Positions 43,812 to 51,161 are shown, counted from the first letter of the stretch. The stretch is DNA of 53,320 nucleotides from an archaeon (GCA_021827865.1 JAKAUC010000008.1:1-53320); one strand, 5' to 3'. Notes: generated by a model from the sequence alone, not told the origin. Numbers and translations: made by a program.

Positions 43812-44052
43812 AGTCGTCGACGAATGTGTTGTAGACGTCTATGTCGGCCCTCTTTGTTGAGTATCTCAGTTCCCGGCCTGCGTGGAGAGGACAGTTGGGG
43901 TTGCCACATGTGACGCGGAACACGAAATCCTGTGATGGCTCGTCCTGCTCAGATGTGATGCGGATGGAAATCAGACCGCATTTGGGGCAGGCGAATACTT
44001 TCGGGAGGGTTTTGTGGACCATTCGGAGGGTCTTCTTGCGTCTTCTACCCAA
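43792..44052 (-). CDS. Elf1-like transcription elongation factor
   Basis: An 86-residue protein of the Elf1 family. The basic tail MGRRRKKTLRM is followed by a zinc ribbon with CPKCG (VFACPKCGLISI) and CGNPNC. Elf1 binds transcribing RNA polymerase in archaea and eukaryotes. Start is TTG 44052. It is coupled to the GGGP synthase gene. Confidence 0.88.
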   Translation of the reverse strand: MGRRRKKTLRMVHKTLPKVFACPKCGLISIRITSEQDEPSQDFVFRVTCGNPNCPLHAGRELRYSTKRADIDVYNTFVDDYAKAGV

Positions 44053-44211
44053 CCTTGCTCACCCATCCGTCTGTTATTTCGAGTAGATAAGGTAGCATGT
44101 CGTGGTGTTCGGGGCCGATTGGTGTTTATTTCAGTTTAGCCGTGGCTTAGGTGTGGGTCATACATTAATGCCAGTGGTTTGTTAGAAGTTTCGGAAAACC
44201 AGCGCTGTGTT

Positions 44212-44221
44212 GGTTTAATAC
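44212..44221 (+). promoter_or_regulatory. TATA box of the 125-residue HTH-like gene
   Basis: GGTTTAATAC centres about 29 bases before the TTG at 44246. This fits a leaderless mRNA and supports the TTG start. Confidence 0.55.
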
Positions 44222-44245
44222 AAACCTGTAAAACGTGGATGGGAC

Positions 44246-44623
44246 TTGAGCCTACCAGAGTCGTTGGTCGAACAGTCCACGTTAACGCCCAGGCAACTCG
44301 AGGTCCTGCGGTTGTATGTGCGGGTGGCCCATGGTGAAATGAAGTATGTGGAGGCTGCCTCGAAGGCTTCCCAGGGTCGCACGAAGGGGGCGAGCGGGCC
44401 GCTTACCATTGGCTCGTACTTTCGAACGGTCCAGCAGGCCAGGGAGAACGTTAAGAGTTCGGTTGTTACCCTTCTAATTGGAGTCTGGCTTGGAGTTGTC
44501 AAGCCCGACGATGTACGGCGACTGCTTGACGTAGCTGGCAGTGGGGTGAGAACGCTGTCAGAAGAAGAAACAGCCAGACTTGCGGGGGTGTTGCGTGAAT
44601 TGGTCAAGAGAATTGTGATGTGA
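44246..44623 (+). CDS. small HTH-like protein next to the probable origin
   Basis: A 125-residue all-helical protein. The motif LTPRQLEVLRLYVRVAHGEM followed by VEAASKA resembles a sigma-70 region 4 or LuxR-type helix-turn-helix. Then comes LTIGSYFRTVQQARENVKSSVVTLLIGVWL and a C-terminal pair of helices (VKPDDVRRLLDVAG). I do not recognise the family. It is the first of three genes for DNA-binding-type proteins around the ORB cluster. A role in replication or regulation is only inferred from position. Confidence 0.6.
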   Translation: MSLPESLVEQSTLTPRQLEVLRLYVRVAHGEMKYVEAASKASQGRTKGASGPLTIGSYFRTVQQARENVKSSVVTLLIGVWLGVVKPDDVRRLLDVAGSGVRTLSEEETARLAGVLRELVKRIVM

Positions 44624-44957
44624 GTGGTGTGATAAATCACGACCCACCCTTGCGTCGGGCGTGGATTTGTTTGATCAGGGGTGTGTTGGGGCCCTTTGTT
44701 TCTCCTTGAAGCGCGCCTCCTGCTCGTGCGAGTCCTCCTAAGCGGGTCCTCTTCCCGCCTTGAGAACGATATGAGAGGGTTTGTCGGCTGCCGGCAACGT
44801 CGATGTTGGAGTTTCGACTCCCCGAACGCCGTCTTGGGCTTTGGTGCGGGGATGGCCTGGGTCAAATGTGTGGGGGCGGCTTAGTGAGGTCACAAAGAAC
44901 AGCTTCTGCGCTGGAAACATCACGCTTATATCACAACCAAACATCACGAAGTCACAG
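44624..44957. other. gap with hairpins and direct repeats before the anchored wHTH gene
   Basis: No gene is seen. GCGGG-7-CCCGC (about 44741-44757) and GGAGT-TTCG-ACTCC (about 44812-44825) are stable hairpins. A weak ORB-like sequence, GGCCCTTTGTTTCTCCTTG, lies at about 44690-44708. AAACATCACG occurs twice, at 44915-44924 and 44939-44948, flanking the TATA box CTTATATC (44924-44931) of the next gene, probably as an operator. A short untranslated RNA is possible. Confidence 0.4.
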
Positions 44958-45632
44958 ATGGACACGCTTTCTACCTACGCTCTTCTGACTGCGTCCTTCT
45001 TCTTTGTCGCCCTTTCCTTCGCGTTGCTGCTGAGGTATAGGCAGATTTCCCAAAGAATCAACGCGTCGAACGACCTCGGTCATGATCTTTGGTCCTCGCT
45101 GGAACAGCGTCTCAAGAAGCAGGACGAGCGCATTCTGGACGTCATGGGCAGGGTGGAGGTCATTCAGGCCAGAGTAACGTCGTCGGCTTTGGTTCCGCCC
45201 ACCCCCCGTGTTGCCTCGCCTCCGCCGAAGGTCCCTCCTCAATCCTCTGTGCAGGCGAATTCCACGGTTGTGACCGAGCCCGCACCCACCACGCAACAGC
45301 AGGAACAACCAAAGTCACGCTCAGAGTCACAGGCATCACAGACAACGCAGGCATCAGGAGAGCCTGAACCGGTGGTCGGCGCTCCCGGGGTGGAGCTCGC
45401 TTTGGACGAGACCCAGCTTGCTGCCTTGAGGATCCTGGGCGGGAGCCCCAGGGACACCCGCCAGCTCACCGATGTCCTCCAGAAGTCCAGGGAGCACACT
45501 GCCCGTCTGATGAAACAGCTGTTCGAGCTGGGCCTTGTAAAGAGGGACGACTCGTCCAAGCCCTTCGTCTACCAGCTGACCGATGAAGGCCGTCGCCGGC
45601 TTGCAGACAACCCCCCACCCCCTCCACCCTAG
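44958..45632 (+). CDS. membrane-anchored winged-helix protein
   Basis: A 224-residue protein with an unusual layout. It has one N-terminal membrane helix (TYALLTASFFFVALSFALLL, residues about 5-24), a short coiled coil (ISQRINASNDLGHDLWSSLE), and a long low-complexity linker of Pro, Gln, Ser and Thr (about 75-150). A winged helix lies at about 150-215 (DETQLAALRILGGSPRDTRQ, TARLMKQLFELGLVKRDD, FVYQLTDEGRRRLAD). Such a protein can tie DNA to the membrane. Its stop lies 31 bases before the first ORB. ATG 44958 fits the TATA box at 44924-44931 (near-leaderless). Confidence 0.75.
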   Translation: MDTLSTYALLTASFFFVALSFALLLRYRQISQRINASNDLGHDLWSSLEQRLKKQDERILDVMGRVEVIQARVTSSALVPPTPRVASPPPKVPPQSSVQANSTVVTEPAPTTQQQEQPKSRSESQASQTTQASGEPEPVVGAPGVELALDETQLAALRILGGSPRDTRQLTDVLQKSREHTARLMKQLFELGLVKRDDSSKPFVYQLTDEGRRRLADNPPPPPP

Positions 45633-45663
45633 TCTGGTAGGCAGGCCTACGCACCCCCTCCCC

Positions 45664-45690
45664 AACCCTTCGCTTGTTTCCACTCTAAAG
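45664..45690 (-). repeat. ORB-like element 1
   Basis: Read on the minus strand this contains GAGTGGAAACAAGCGAAGGG. It keeps the TGGAAAC core and the downstream G-run but has a less typical left half than the other three elements. Confidence 0.6.
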
Positions 45691-45834
45691 GAGCCCAATA
45701 GAAGAAGTCAATCTTACGTAAGTAAAGGGGCCCGTACTCGGTTAGCGGTCTTGACTGGATATACCTTGGGGTCTAGACATGGCAGCTACTGGTGTGTAGA
45801 CGACACCGCGGCGTGCTTGTTTGTTCGGGAGATA

Positions 45835-45858
45835 GGCTCCACTGGAAACGGTGGGGTG
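45835..45858 (+). repeat. ORB-like element 2
   Basis: GGCTCCACTGGAAACGGTGG, followed by more G. It is the only element facing right, so elements 1 and 2 point away from each other around the 45691-45834 segment. Confidence 0.72.
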
Positions 45859-45909
45859 GGGGATCGATAGTGAACACCGGTGAACGCCGTCTTGGGAAGG
45901 CCCTGCAGG

Positions 45910-45933
45910 GACCCCACTATTTCCACTGGAGCC
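45910..45933 (-). repeat. ORB-like element 3
   Basis: On the minus strand it reads GGCTCCAGTGGAAATAGTGG and then a G-run. It shares GGCTCCANTGGAAA with elements 2 and 4. Confidence 0.72.
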
Positions 45934-45968
45934 TGTCCAGACCCAGAACCTGTGAATAGCCAGAATCT

Positions 45969-45992
45969 GACCCCTTTGTTTCCATTGGAGCC
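45969..45992 (-). repeat. ORB-like element 4
   Basis: On the minus strand it reads GGCTCCAATGGAAACAAAGG and then GGTC. This is the closest match to the ORB consensus known from Sulfolobus and Pyrococcus (core TGGAAAC, AAA, G-run). Confidence 0.78.
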
Positions 45993-46142
45993 GCTCCAAG
46001 CCCATCCTGGCGAAGGCCCCAGTGAACCCCAGTGAACTTTCTCCCTGCTATCAATACGCCGTCCAACTAACTGACAGGCAGGTTCACAAGTTCACACCTG
46101 CCACCGCTAAATCGGGGCCTGAGGCACCGGCAGGGCAAAGCA

Positions 46143-46541
46143 TTGCGGAAACGGATCAAGATTGAGCTGGAGGACGACGAAGGGACGAAGTACACGCTCG
46201 CGCTGGAGGGTTCGGTCTCCAGGGACAAGCTGATGAAGGCCATGGAAATGCTCGAAGTCATGGACGTCCCCATGGAGCCCGCCCACCGGGCGCCGGACGA
46301 GGGGACCTTCTTCGGCAAGGTACAGACGCTACTGGAAACGACGTTCGCGGCTGGCGACTTCTCGTCGTCGGACGTGGCTCGGGAGTTCGAGGAGAGGTAT
46401 GATCAGCCGGTGAAGCTGAGCACCATCTCGACGTACCTGGCCCGCCTGGCAGACAGGCAACACATCAAGAGGGAGCGCTTCGGGAACTCCTGGGTGTACC
46501 GCCGGGTGTACCTCAAGCCGGCCCAGGTCGCCGAGAGGTAG
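46143..46541 (+). CDS. small winged-helix protein beside the probable origin
   Basis: A 132-residue protein. The N-terminus is strand-rich and acidic (KIELEDDEGTKYTLALEG). The C-terminal half (about 60-125) is a winged helix: FSSSDVAREFEERYDQPVKL, STISTYLARLADRQHIKRER, FGNSWVYRRVYL (wing). Start is TTG 46143; no other start lies nearby. It is the right-hand neighbour of the ORB array, and the TTCAC pair at 46083-46095 lies just upstream. Its place recalls origin-adjacent winged-helix proteins of Sulfolobus, but homology is not shown. Its 3' end overlaps the methyltransferase remnant. Confidence 0.65.
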   Translation: MRKRIKIELEDDEGTKYTLALEGSVSRDKLMKAMEMLEVMDVPMEPAHRAPDEGTFFGKVQTLLETTFAAGDFSSSDVAREFEERYDQPVKLSTISTYLARLADRQHIKRERFGNSWVYRRVYLKPAQVAER

Positions 46542-47280
46542 GCCGCCCGGCTTCCTTCTGCAGGACCCCTACGTATAGCGGACCCTCCTTCGAGAGTATG
46601 ACGCGGCCGACGCGCCACCCCATCCCAACGACGATTCCCTTCATCTCCTCCGGCGAGACCAGAGGTAGCCGAACCACTCTCCGACAAAGGCCCGATATCT
46701 CGCTCTAATCCTCACCTGTCCAGGCATCCTCCCGCGGGCCCTATTCCATCTCTGGTAGCGCAGGTGGTCCGGGCCGTCCGTCCTGTGGGGGGACGCTGGA
46801 GCACACTATCCTCCCGGCGGCCGTGGTCATGGCATGGAGCTTCCTGAGGAGGCGCTTCGCCTGCCGCCTGTTCGCGAACAGGCCGAAGTTGTTGCCGTAC
46901 ATCACCACCGTGTCGAAGGACCGAGGCGCGAAGTCGACGTCCTTGAAGGCGAGCAGCCTGGTCTTCCTGACGCCCCTGGCCTTCGCCACCTTGAGGGCGA
47001 GCGGCGAGTTGTCGACGCCGACTACCTCCAGGTTCTTGCGGCTCTGAAGGTATAGGCAGACCCTACCTGCCCCGCGCCCGACGTCGAGTACCCTCCCCCT
47101 CACATAGGCGATTCCTTTCCTCTCCGCTTCGGGCCACTCCTCGAACTGGGCGAAGTAGACCTCGGGCGCCACCTCCGACGGGTCGACGAGCCCGTCTTCG
47201 CGCTCTATGACTTCGTAGCCTTCTCCCTTCATATGGAAGTCCCACACCTCGTGGCCATAGGCGTCCCCTCGGGGCCTCAA
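46513..47280 (-). pseudogene. class I SAM methyltransferase, broken by two frameshifts
   Basis: Intact for about 165 residues: DAYGHEVWDFH, YEVIEREDGLVD, motif I in RVLDVGRGAGRVCLYL, VVGVDNSPLAL, and FDTVVMYGNNFGLF. The frame then ends early at 46741. A one-base shift near 46765 restores DHLRYQRWNRARGRMPGQV and IRARYRAFVGEWFGY. A second shift in the opposite sense near 46662 restores LVSPEEMKGIVVGMGWRVGR and LSKEGPLYVGVLQKEAG, ending at 46513. The full length of about 255 residues would be normal for the family. Either it is a decaying gene or the sequence has two indel errors. Start TTG 47280. Confidence 0.75.
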
Positions 47281-47574
47281 ACGACACGAGACCAGAGGCC
47301 GCCCCCTATCGACTTCGTGGGCCTCTGAAAGGAAGCACGACGGTCGCCCTCAGGCCGCGCCAGCGGCCAAGGGTAACCGCGACTCACTCCGACGACGCCC
47401 GTCCTGCCCCCACACGCTTCCGGGGCCGAGAAGGCCGCAGGGTCCTTCGTCGACGGGAAGGGGCCTGGGTCACAGCGCGTCGGCTGCGACAGCACAGAGA
47501 CGAGGAGCGGCCAGCCTTTCGCGCTTCTGTCTTCGAAAGGTTAAGAATCAAGTTCAGTCGGTGCCGGCCCGAGT
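47281..47574. other. GC-rich region with several strong hairpins
   Basis: No gene is visible. AGAGGCC (47294-47300) pairs with GGCCTCT (47320-47326). GGCCGC-GCCA-GCGGCC (47353-47368) is extended by CCCT/AGGG (47347-47350, 47370-47373). CCTTC pairs with GAAGG near 47439-47456, flanked by CAGG/CCTG. Three nested hairpins in under 200 bases suggest a structured RNA. I could not match it to SRP or RNase P RNA by eye. TATA-like GGTTAAGAAT near 47538 belongs to tRNA-Thr. Confidence 0.4.
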
Positions 47575-47661
47575 GCCACGGTGGCTCAGTGGCTAGAGCG
47601 CCACCTTGGTAAGGCGAACCCAAACAGGTGGATGTCGTGGGTCCGAATCCCACCCGTGGCT
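47575..47661 (+). tRNA. tRNA-Thr(GGT) with a 14-base intron
   Basis: Acceptor GCCACGG (47575-47581) pairs with CCGTGGC, discriminator T. D-arm GCTC/GAGC, anticodon stem CCACC/GGTGG, anticodon GGT at 47608-47610. T-arm GTGGG-TCCGAAT-CCCAC has C in place of the usual second T. The intron, 47612-47625, sits at 37/38; exon TTGG pairs perfectly with intron CCAA, bulges TA|A and AC|A. Confidence 0.92.
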
Positions 47662-47683
47662 CTCAGTGTTTTCCCAGAGATAG

Positions 47684-47798
47684 TGCCGAGGGAGGGATTC
47701 GCACCCTCGACCCCCAGATCACTCTTCCCAGCCCAGGATTATGAGTTTCACCCCGTCGGGTGTAGCCTGGTGCCATAACTAGGCTAGGCCACCTCGGC
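47684..47798 (-). tRNA. tRNA-Met(CAT), elongator type, with two introns
   Basis: On the minus strand GCCGAGG (47792-47798) pairs with CCTCGGC, discriminator A. The mature anticodon arm is CCAGA-CTCATAA-TCTGG, reached only by removing two introns. Intron 1 is 47747-47766 (20 bases, position 30/31); exon CACC pairs perfectly with intron GGTG, bulges AG|G and AA|A. Intron 2 is 47720-47739 (20 bases, position 37/38) with three of four central pairs. T-loop TGCGAAT is unusual. Lacking the AGCGGGG start, it is not the initiator; tRNA-Ile2 (also CAT) is less likely. Confidence 0.88.
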
Positions 47799-47909
47799 AC
47801 TGGGCACGCCGTCATGGCTTGGGGATAAAAGCCTCATCATGAAACCACGGCCGTCCTTCTTGCTTCCCAGCAACGCTTAATATCGGACGCCGGAGTCGCC
47901 ATCTGTAAG

Positions 47910-48038
47910 TTGTTCCCGTTCCTCAGCATCACCAGCTACTACAACTTCATCAGCACGGCGATGATCGCCCTCTTTGTCATAGCCCTCGTGCTGGTGTTCG
48001 TCTATGAGTACGAGGCCCTGAGACGCTCGAAGGCCTAG
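47910..48038 (+). CDS. 42-residue single-pass membrane protein
   Basis: A very short gene: LFPFLSITSYYNFISTAMIA, then a hydrophobic helix (LFVIALVLVFVYEY) and a basic end (EALRRSKA). Start TTG 47910 is supported by a TATA box (CTTAATAT, about 47876-47883) about 30 bases upstream, so the mRNA should be leaderless. The stop overlaps the convergent RPA gene by four bases. No family is known to me. Small membrane peptides of this kind can be subunits of larger complexes. Confidence 0.6.
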   Translation: MFPFLSITSYYNFISTAMIALFVIALVLVFVYEYEALRRSKA

Positions 48039-49435
48039 CTCCGCTCTCGGATCCTCTCTACCACACTGAAGGCTGATAGCTGCAGAACCCGGCCTCCCGT
48101 CTTCGTGGACTTTATCGACACCCCCACCAACCTGAGCCTCTCTCCGGGCTGGATGCCCGAAAGCCTCCCAGATAGGTCTCTCCAGGCGACGAGTTTGATG
48201 TCCCCCGTGTCGTCTCCTATGACCAACTCTCCTTTCTTCGCCGTCGTCCCATCCTTCAGCTGGACGTCGTCCACGGTCCCATGGGACAGGGCGATGACCT
48301 CGACCATTATCTGCGAGTCCTCCTCCTTCACCTCTTGGAGCTTCGTCATGAGCGCATCCAGCCCCGGGAACGCGTCGTCTACCAGAATCCGAAGGGAGCC
48401 CGCGCCCCTGCAGCGCATAACCCCCTCTGCCACCTCGTCAGGGAGCACCTCGACCAATTCGCCCCGCGCAGGCGCCTCGAGGCCCACCCCAACCTCGAGG
48501 AACCTTACCTTCTTGTCCTTCCCCACGCCAAGGACAAGCTTGGCAGACTGGGTCGAGCTCGTCGAGGCCACCCTAAGAGCGCTTTTCGCGGCGGGCTCGC
48601 CCACTAATATGGCGCTGCCGGCGTCGCCATGGATCTCGAATCCTCCGTTGTTAGACCGCCTCGCCCTCACATTCGTGACCCGCACCTTCTCGCCTCGCCT
48701 GAGGTCCGGGCGGGAAGCAGGGCTCCAGACGACAACCCGGACCTCTTTTCCGCCGTCGTCGGCCACGCCGAACTGGAACAAAGACCCCGCCGAGCCGTCT
48801 GATCGTACGAACTCGCTATAGCGAGGCTCAGAGCTGACCACCCCCTCTATGGCTTCGAACGGCTCTTCCTTCGTTAGGCTCGGGAGCTTCTGGGCCACGG
48901 CCGATATCGACTGAAGCCTCGCAAGGACCTTCTCGTCGTCCAGGCGCTCCATCGTGCCCCTCTTCCCCAGGTTGAGGTTCGGTTTCCCATCCAGGCCCTG
49001 TTTGACGTATGCTCCCCGAACCCTCACCGGGGAGTCGAGCTCGAGACCGAGCTTTCCGATTTCCCCGAGCGCCTCCTCCCACGCGGTCATCTTCACAGAG
49101 CTCTTCCCGTCGAACAGGACGAACCGCCGGTACCTCCCCTGGCCGCCGTCCTTCTTGTTGAAGATGGATTCGGGATAGACCGCCAATACCCTGGCGACGA
49201 CGGTGACGTCGTTGGCCCCTATGTACAGGTCTTTGATAGCGAGGTCCGAAGACGCGCTCTCCTTCCGGAGCGACGCACCCAGCTCCCCAGCCACAAGGAA
49301 GAGGGCCCCCTGGTCGGTGAGATAGCCCGCCCCCACGGTCCGCTTCTTGTCCTCCACCCGGCGCATGAGCTCATCCCTGTTCAGCTCCGGCTTCTGCTGG
49401 AGCAGCTCTCCGACGAGTGTCTCGAAGTCGTACAT
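48035..49435 (-). CDS. rpa: RPA-like single-stranded DNA-binding protein with several OB-folds
   Basis: A 466-residue protein of the archaeal replication protein A family. It has an N-terminal helical region and at least three OB-folds (VTVVARVLAVYPESIFNKKD, EGVVSSEPRYSEFV, MVEVIALSHGTVDDVQLKDG). It coats single-stranded DNA in replication and repair. No zinc finger is visible. Start ATG 49435 lies two bases from the aminotransferase stop, so the two are probably one transcript. Confidence 0.85.
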   Translation of the reverse strand: MYDFETLVGELLQQKPELNRDELMRRVEDKKRTVGAGYLTDQGALFLVAGELGASLRKESASSDLAIKDLYIGANDVTVVARVLAVYPESIFNKKDGGQGRYRRFVLFDGKSSVKMTAWEEALGEIGKLGLELDSPVRVRGAYVKQGLDGKPNLNLGKRGTMERLDDEKVLARLQSISAVAQKLPSLTKEEPFEAIEGVVSSEPRYSEFVRSDGSAGSLFQFGVADDGGKEVRVVVWSPASRPDLRRGEKVRVTNVRARRSNNGGFEIHGDAGSAILVGEPAAKSALRVASTSSTQSAKLVLGVGKDKKVRFLEVGVGLEAPARGELVEVLPDEVAEGVMRCRGAGSLRILVDDAFPGLDALMTKLQEVKEEDSQIMVEVIALSHGTVDDVQLKDGTTAKKGELVIGDDTGDIKLVAWRDLSGRLSGIQPGERLRLVGVSIKSTKTGGRVLQLSAFSVVERIRERS

Positions 49436-49437
49436 AT

Positions 49438-50790
49438 CTAGACTTTGGTGGTGGCTGAATTAACGACTGCGATTCCTTCTTCCATGATGTCTATGCCCTC
49501 GTCCATGACGTCTTCGGTGACGTTCAGCGGGGGTATGAAGCGGAGCGTGTTGTGCCCCGCGAATATGACCAGGACGCCATGATGGAAGCAATAGTCGACG
49601 ACTCTGGCTGCCTCTTCGTCGCCCCTCGCCTTGGTCTTCTTGTCTTTGACGATCTCGACCCCCACGAAGAGTCCCTTGCCCCTCACATCGCCCACTATCT
49701 CATACTTCGCCTTCATCTCGAGGAATCTCTTCTTCGCCTTGTCTCCGAGCCTACGGGCGTTCTCCAGCAGCTTTTCGGACTCTATGACATCGAGGGTAGC
49801 CAGCGCAGCCTCCACGGCTACGGGGTTGGCTCCGAAGGTCGAGGCGTGCTGTCCCGGCTTCCAGCTCTCCATGATTTCGGCCTTGGCGATGGTCGCGCTA
49901 AGCGGCAAACCGGAGGCGATGCCCTTAGCGATGGTGACGACGTCGGGGACTATCCCATAATCCTCTATCCCGAGGAACTTGCCAGTCCTCCCAACGCCGG
50001 TCTGGATCTCGTCGCAGACGAAGAGGACGCCCTCCTTTCGGAGGAACTCCATCTTCTTGAAGTACTCCGGAGGAGCGGGGACATAGCCGCCCTCGCCCTG
50101 TATCGGCTCGAAGAAGTAGGAAGCGACGTCGCCGACGGGGACGAACTTGTCGAGGTACTGGTCCTTGAAGTAGTCCACACAGTAGTAATCGCACTCAGGG
50201 AACGTCTGCTTCCAGGGGCAACGATAGCAGTAAGGATACGGGAAGTGGACCACGTCGGGGATCAGAGGGAGCGCCCCCTTCCTCTGCATGGGCTTGCTCG
50301 CCGTCAGACTTAGGGCCCCCATGGTTCTCCCATGGAACGCCCCCGAATGTGCCAGAAACAGCGGGCGCTTGGTGTGGTTCCTCGTCAACTTCATCGCTGC
50401 CTCGATAGCCTCGGCCCCGCTGTTGCCGTAGTACACCATCTTCTTGCCGTCGCCCGGGATGAGGGGCAGCAGCCTCTCAGAGAGCTGGATCAGGTTGTCG
50501 TAGTAGAAGTCGGTGTATGAGAAGTGGATGAACTTCTCGGCCTGACGCTTGACGGCCTCGACGACCTTTGGGTGGGTGGACCCGGTGCTTAGCACGGCGA
50601 TCCCAGCAGCGAAGTCGATGAACTGGTTCCCATCGACGTCCTTCACGAGCGACCCATGGGCAGATTCTACCACGAGGGGATAGAAGCGGGAGATAGACGG
50701 CGAAACATACTTGGCGGTACTCTTCACCGCAGCGCTGGCCTTTGGCCCCGGGAGCTTGCCCTGGACCTTCGCGAATTTCCTCGAATTCAT
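49438..50790 (-). CDS. class III aminotransferase (4-aminobutyrate/ornithine type)
   Basis: A 450-residue PLP enzyme. Motifs: DGNQFIDFAAGIAVLSTGS, YYGNSGAEAIEAAMKL (cofactor phosphate), AFHGRTMGALSLTA, FVCDEIQTGVGRTG (Asp for the pyridine N) and TIAKGIASGLPL with the Schiff-base Lys. Closest in style to 4-aminobutyrate aminotransferase; other omega-amino acid or ornithine substrates are possible. It carries an unusual Cys/Tyr-rich insert (YPYCYRCPWKQTFPECDYYC). Confidence 0.88.
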   Translation of the reverse strand: MNSRKFAKVQGKLPGPKASAAVKSTAKYVSPSISRFYPLVVESAHGSLVKDVDGNQFIDFAAGIAVLSTGSTHPKVVEAVKRQAEKFIHFSYTDFYYDNLIQLSERLLPLIPGDGKKMVYYGNSGAEAIEAAMKLTRNHTKRPLFLAHSGAFHGRTMGALSLTASKPMQRKGALPLIPDVVHFPYPYCYRCPWKQTFPECDYYCVDYFKDQYLDKFVPVGDVASYFFEPIQGEGGYVPAPPEYFKKMEFLRKEGVLFVCDEIQTGVGRTGKFLGIEDYGIVPDVVTIAKGIASGLPLSATIAKAEIMESWKPGQHASTFGANPVAVEAALATLDVIESEKLLENARRLGDKAKKRFLEMKAKYEIVGDVRGKGLFVGVEIVKDKKTKARGDEEAARVVDYCFHHGVLVIFAGHNTLRFIPPLNVTEDVMDEGIDIMEEGIAVVNSATTKV

Positions 50791-50861
50791 AGAAACCTAA
50801 GCTCTGCCCGCAGGGTTAGGCTAAAATCCTTTACCCAAACCTGGCTGCGAAGGCGCGATTC

Positions 50862-51161
50862 TCAGCGCGAAACTGTCGCCACGGGAATCGAGAGCTCTAT
50901 CTCAAGGACCGGAAGGTTGAGCTGCCTTCCATCTCTCGAGGTGACGCTCTCACCGTCGATGGTGATGTTCGAGATTTCGACATTGCTCATGAAGCGCTTC
51001 CTCAAGACCTGGGCCACCTCCACTGACATGTTGATGGCCTCTCCACGGGCTCTGAGCACAACCTGCTTTGCGCCGCCGTTGAACATCGTGATGCAGGCCG
51101 TCACATAGTTCAGGAGGGGCTTGCTCTGGCCGACGATGACCGTCTTCCTCTCTTCGGACAT
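50862..51161 (-). CDS. albA: Alba chromatin protein
   Basis: A 99-residue DNA- and RNA-binding protein of archaeal chromatin. Family features: VIVGQSKPLLNYVTACITMF with the central Lys of the DNA-contact loop, VVLRARGEAINMSVEVAQVL, and the long beta hairpin (EISNITIDGESVTSRDGRQL). Start ATG 51161. Acetylation of the loop Lys is known in Sulfolobus, not shown here. Confidence 0.93.
   Translation of the reverse strand: MSEERKTVIVGQSKPLLNYVTACITMFNGGAKQVVLRARGEAINMSVEVAQVLRKRFMSNVEISNITIDGESVTSRDGRQLNLPVLEIELSIPVATVSR

Larger units (their letters stand above)
45664..46100. other. probable chromosomal replication origin
   Basis: This 437-base non-coding stretch holds four ORB-type elements in two orientations, listed separately. 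A perfect palindrome CTTACGTAAG (45713-45722) lies between ORB1 and ORB2. TGAAC repeats occur with a 10-base period (45871-45885, 46021-46037) and as a reverse pair TTCAC-3-TTCAC (46083-46095). Most ORBs contain the TGGAAA core followed by a G-run, the pattern bound by Cdc6/Orc1. The stretch between ORB1 and ORB2 includes the least GC-rich segment and could be the unwinding site. Genes for DNA-binding proteins flank it on both sides. The cdc6 gene itself is about 11 kb away. Confidence 0.72.
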
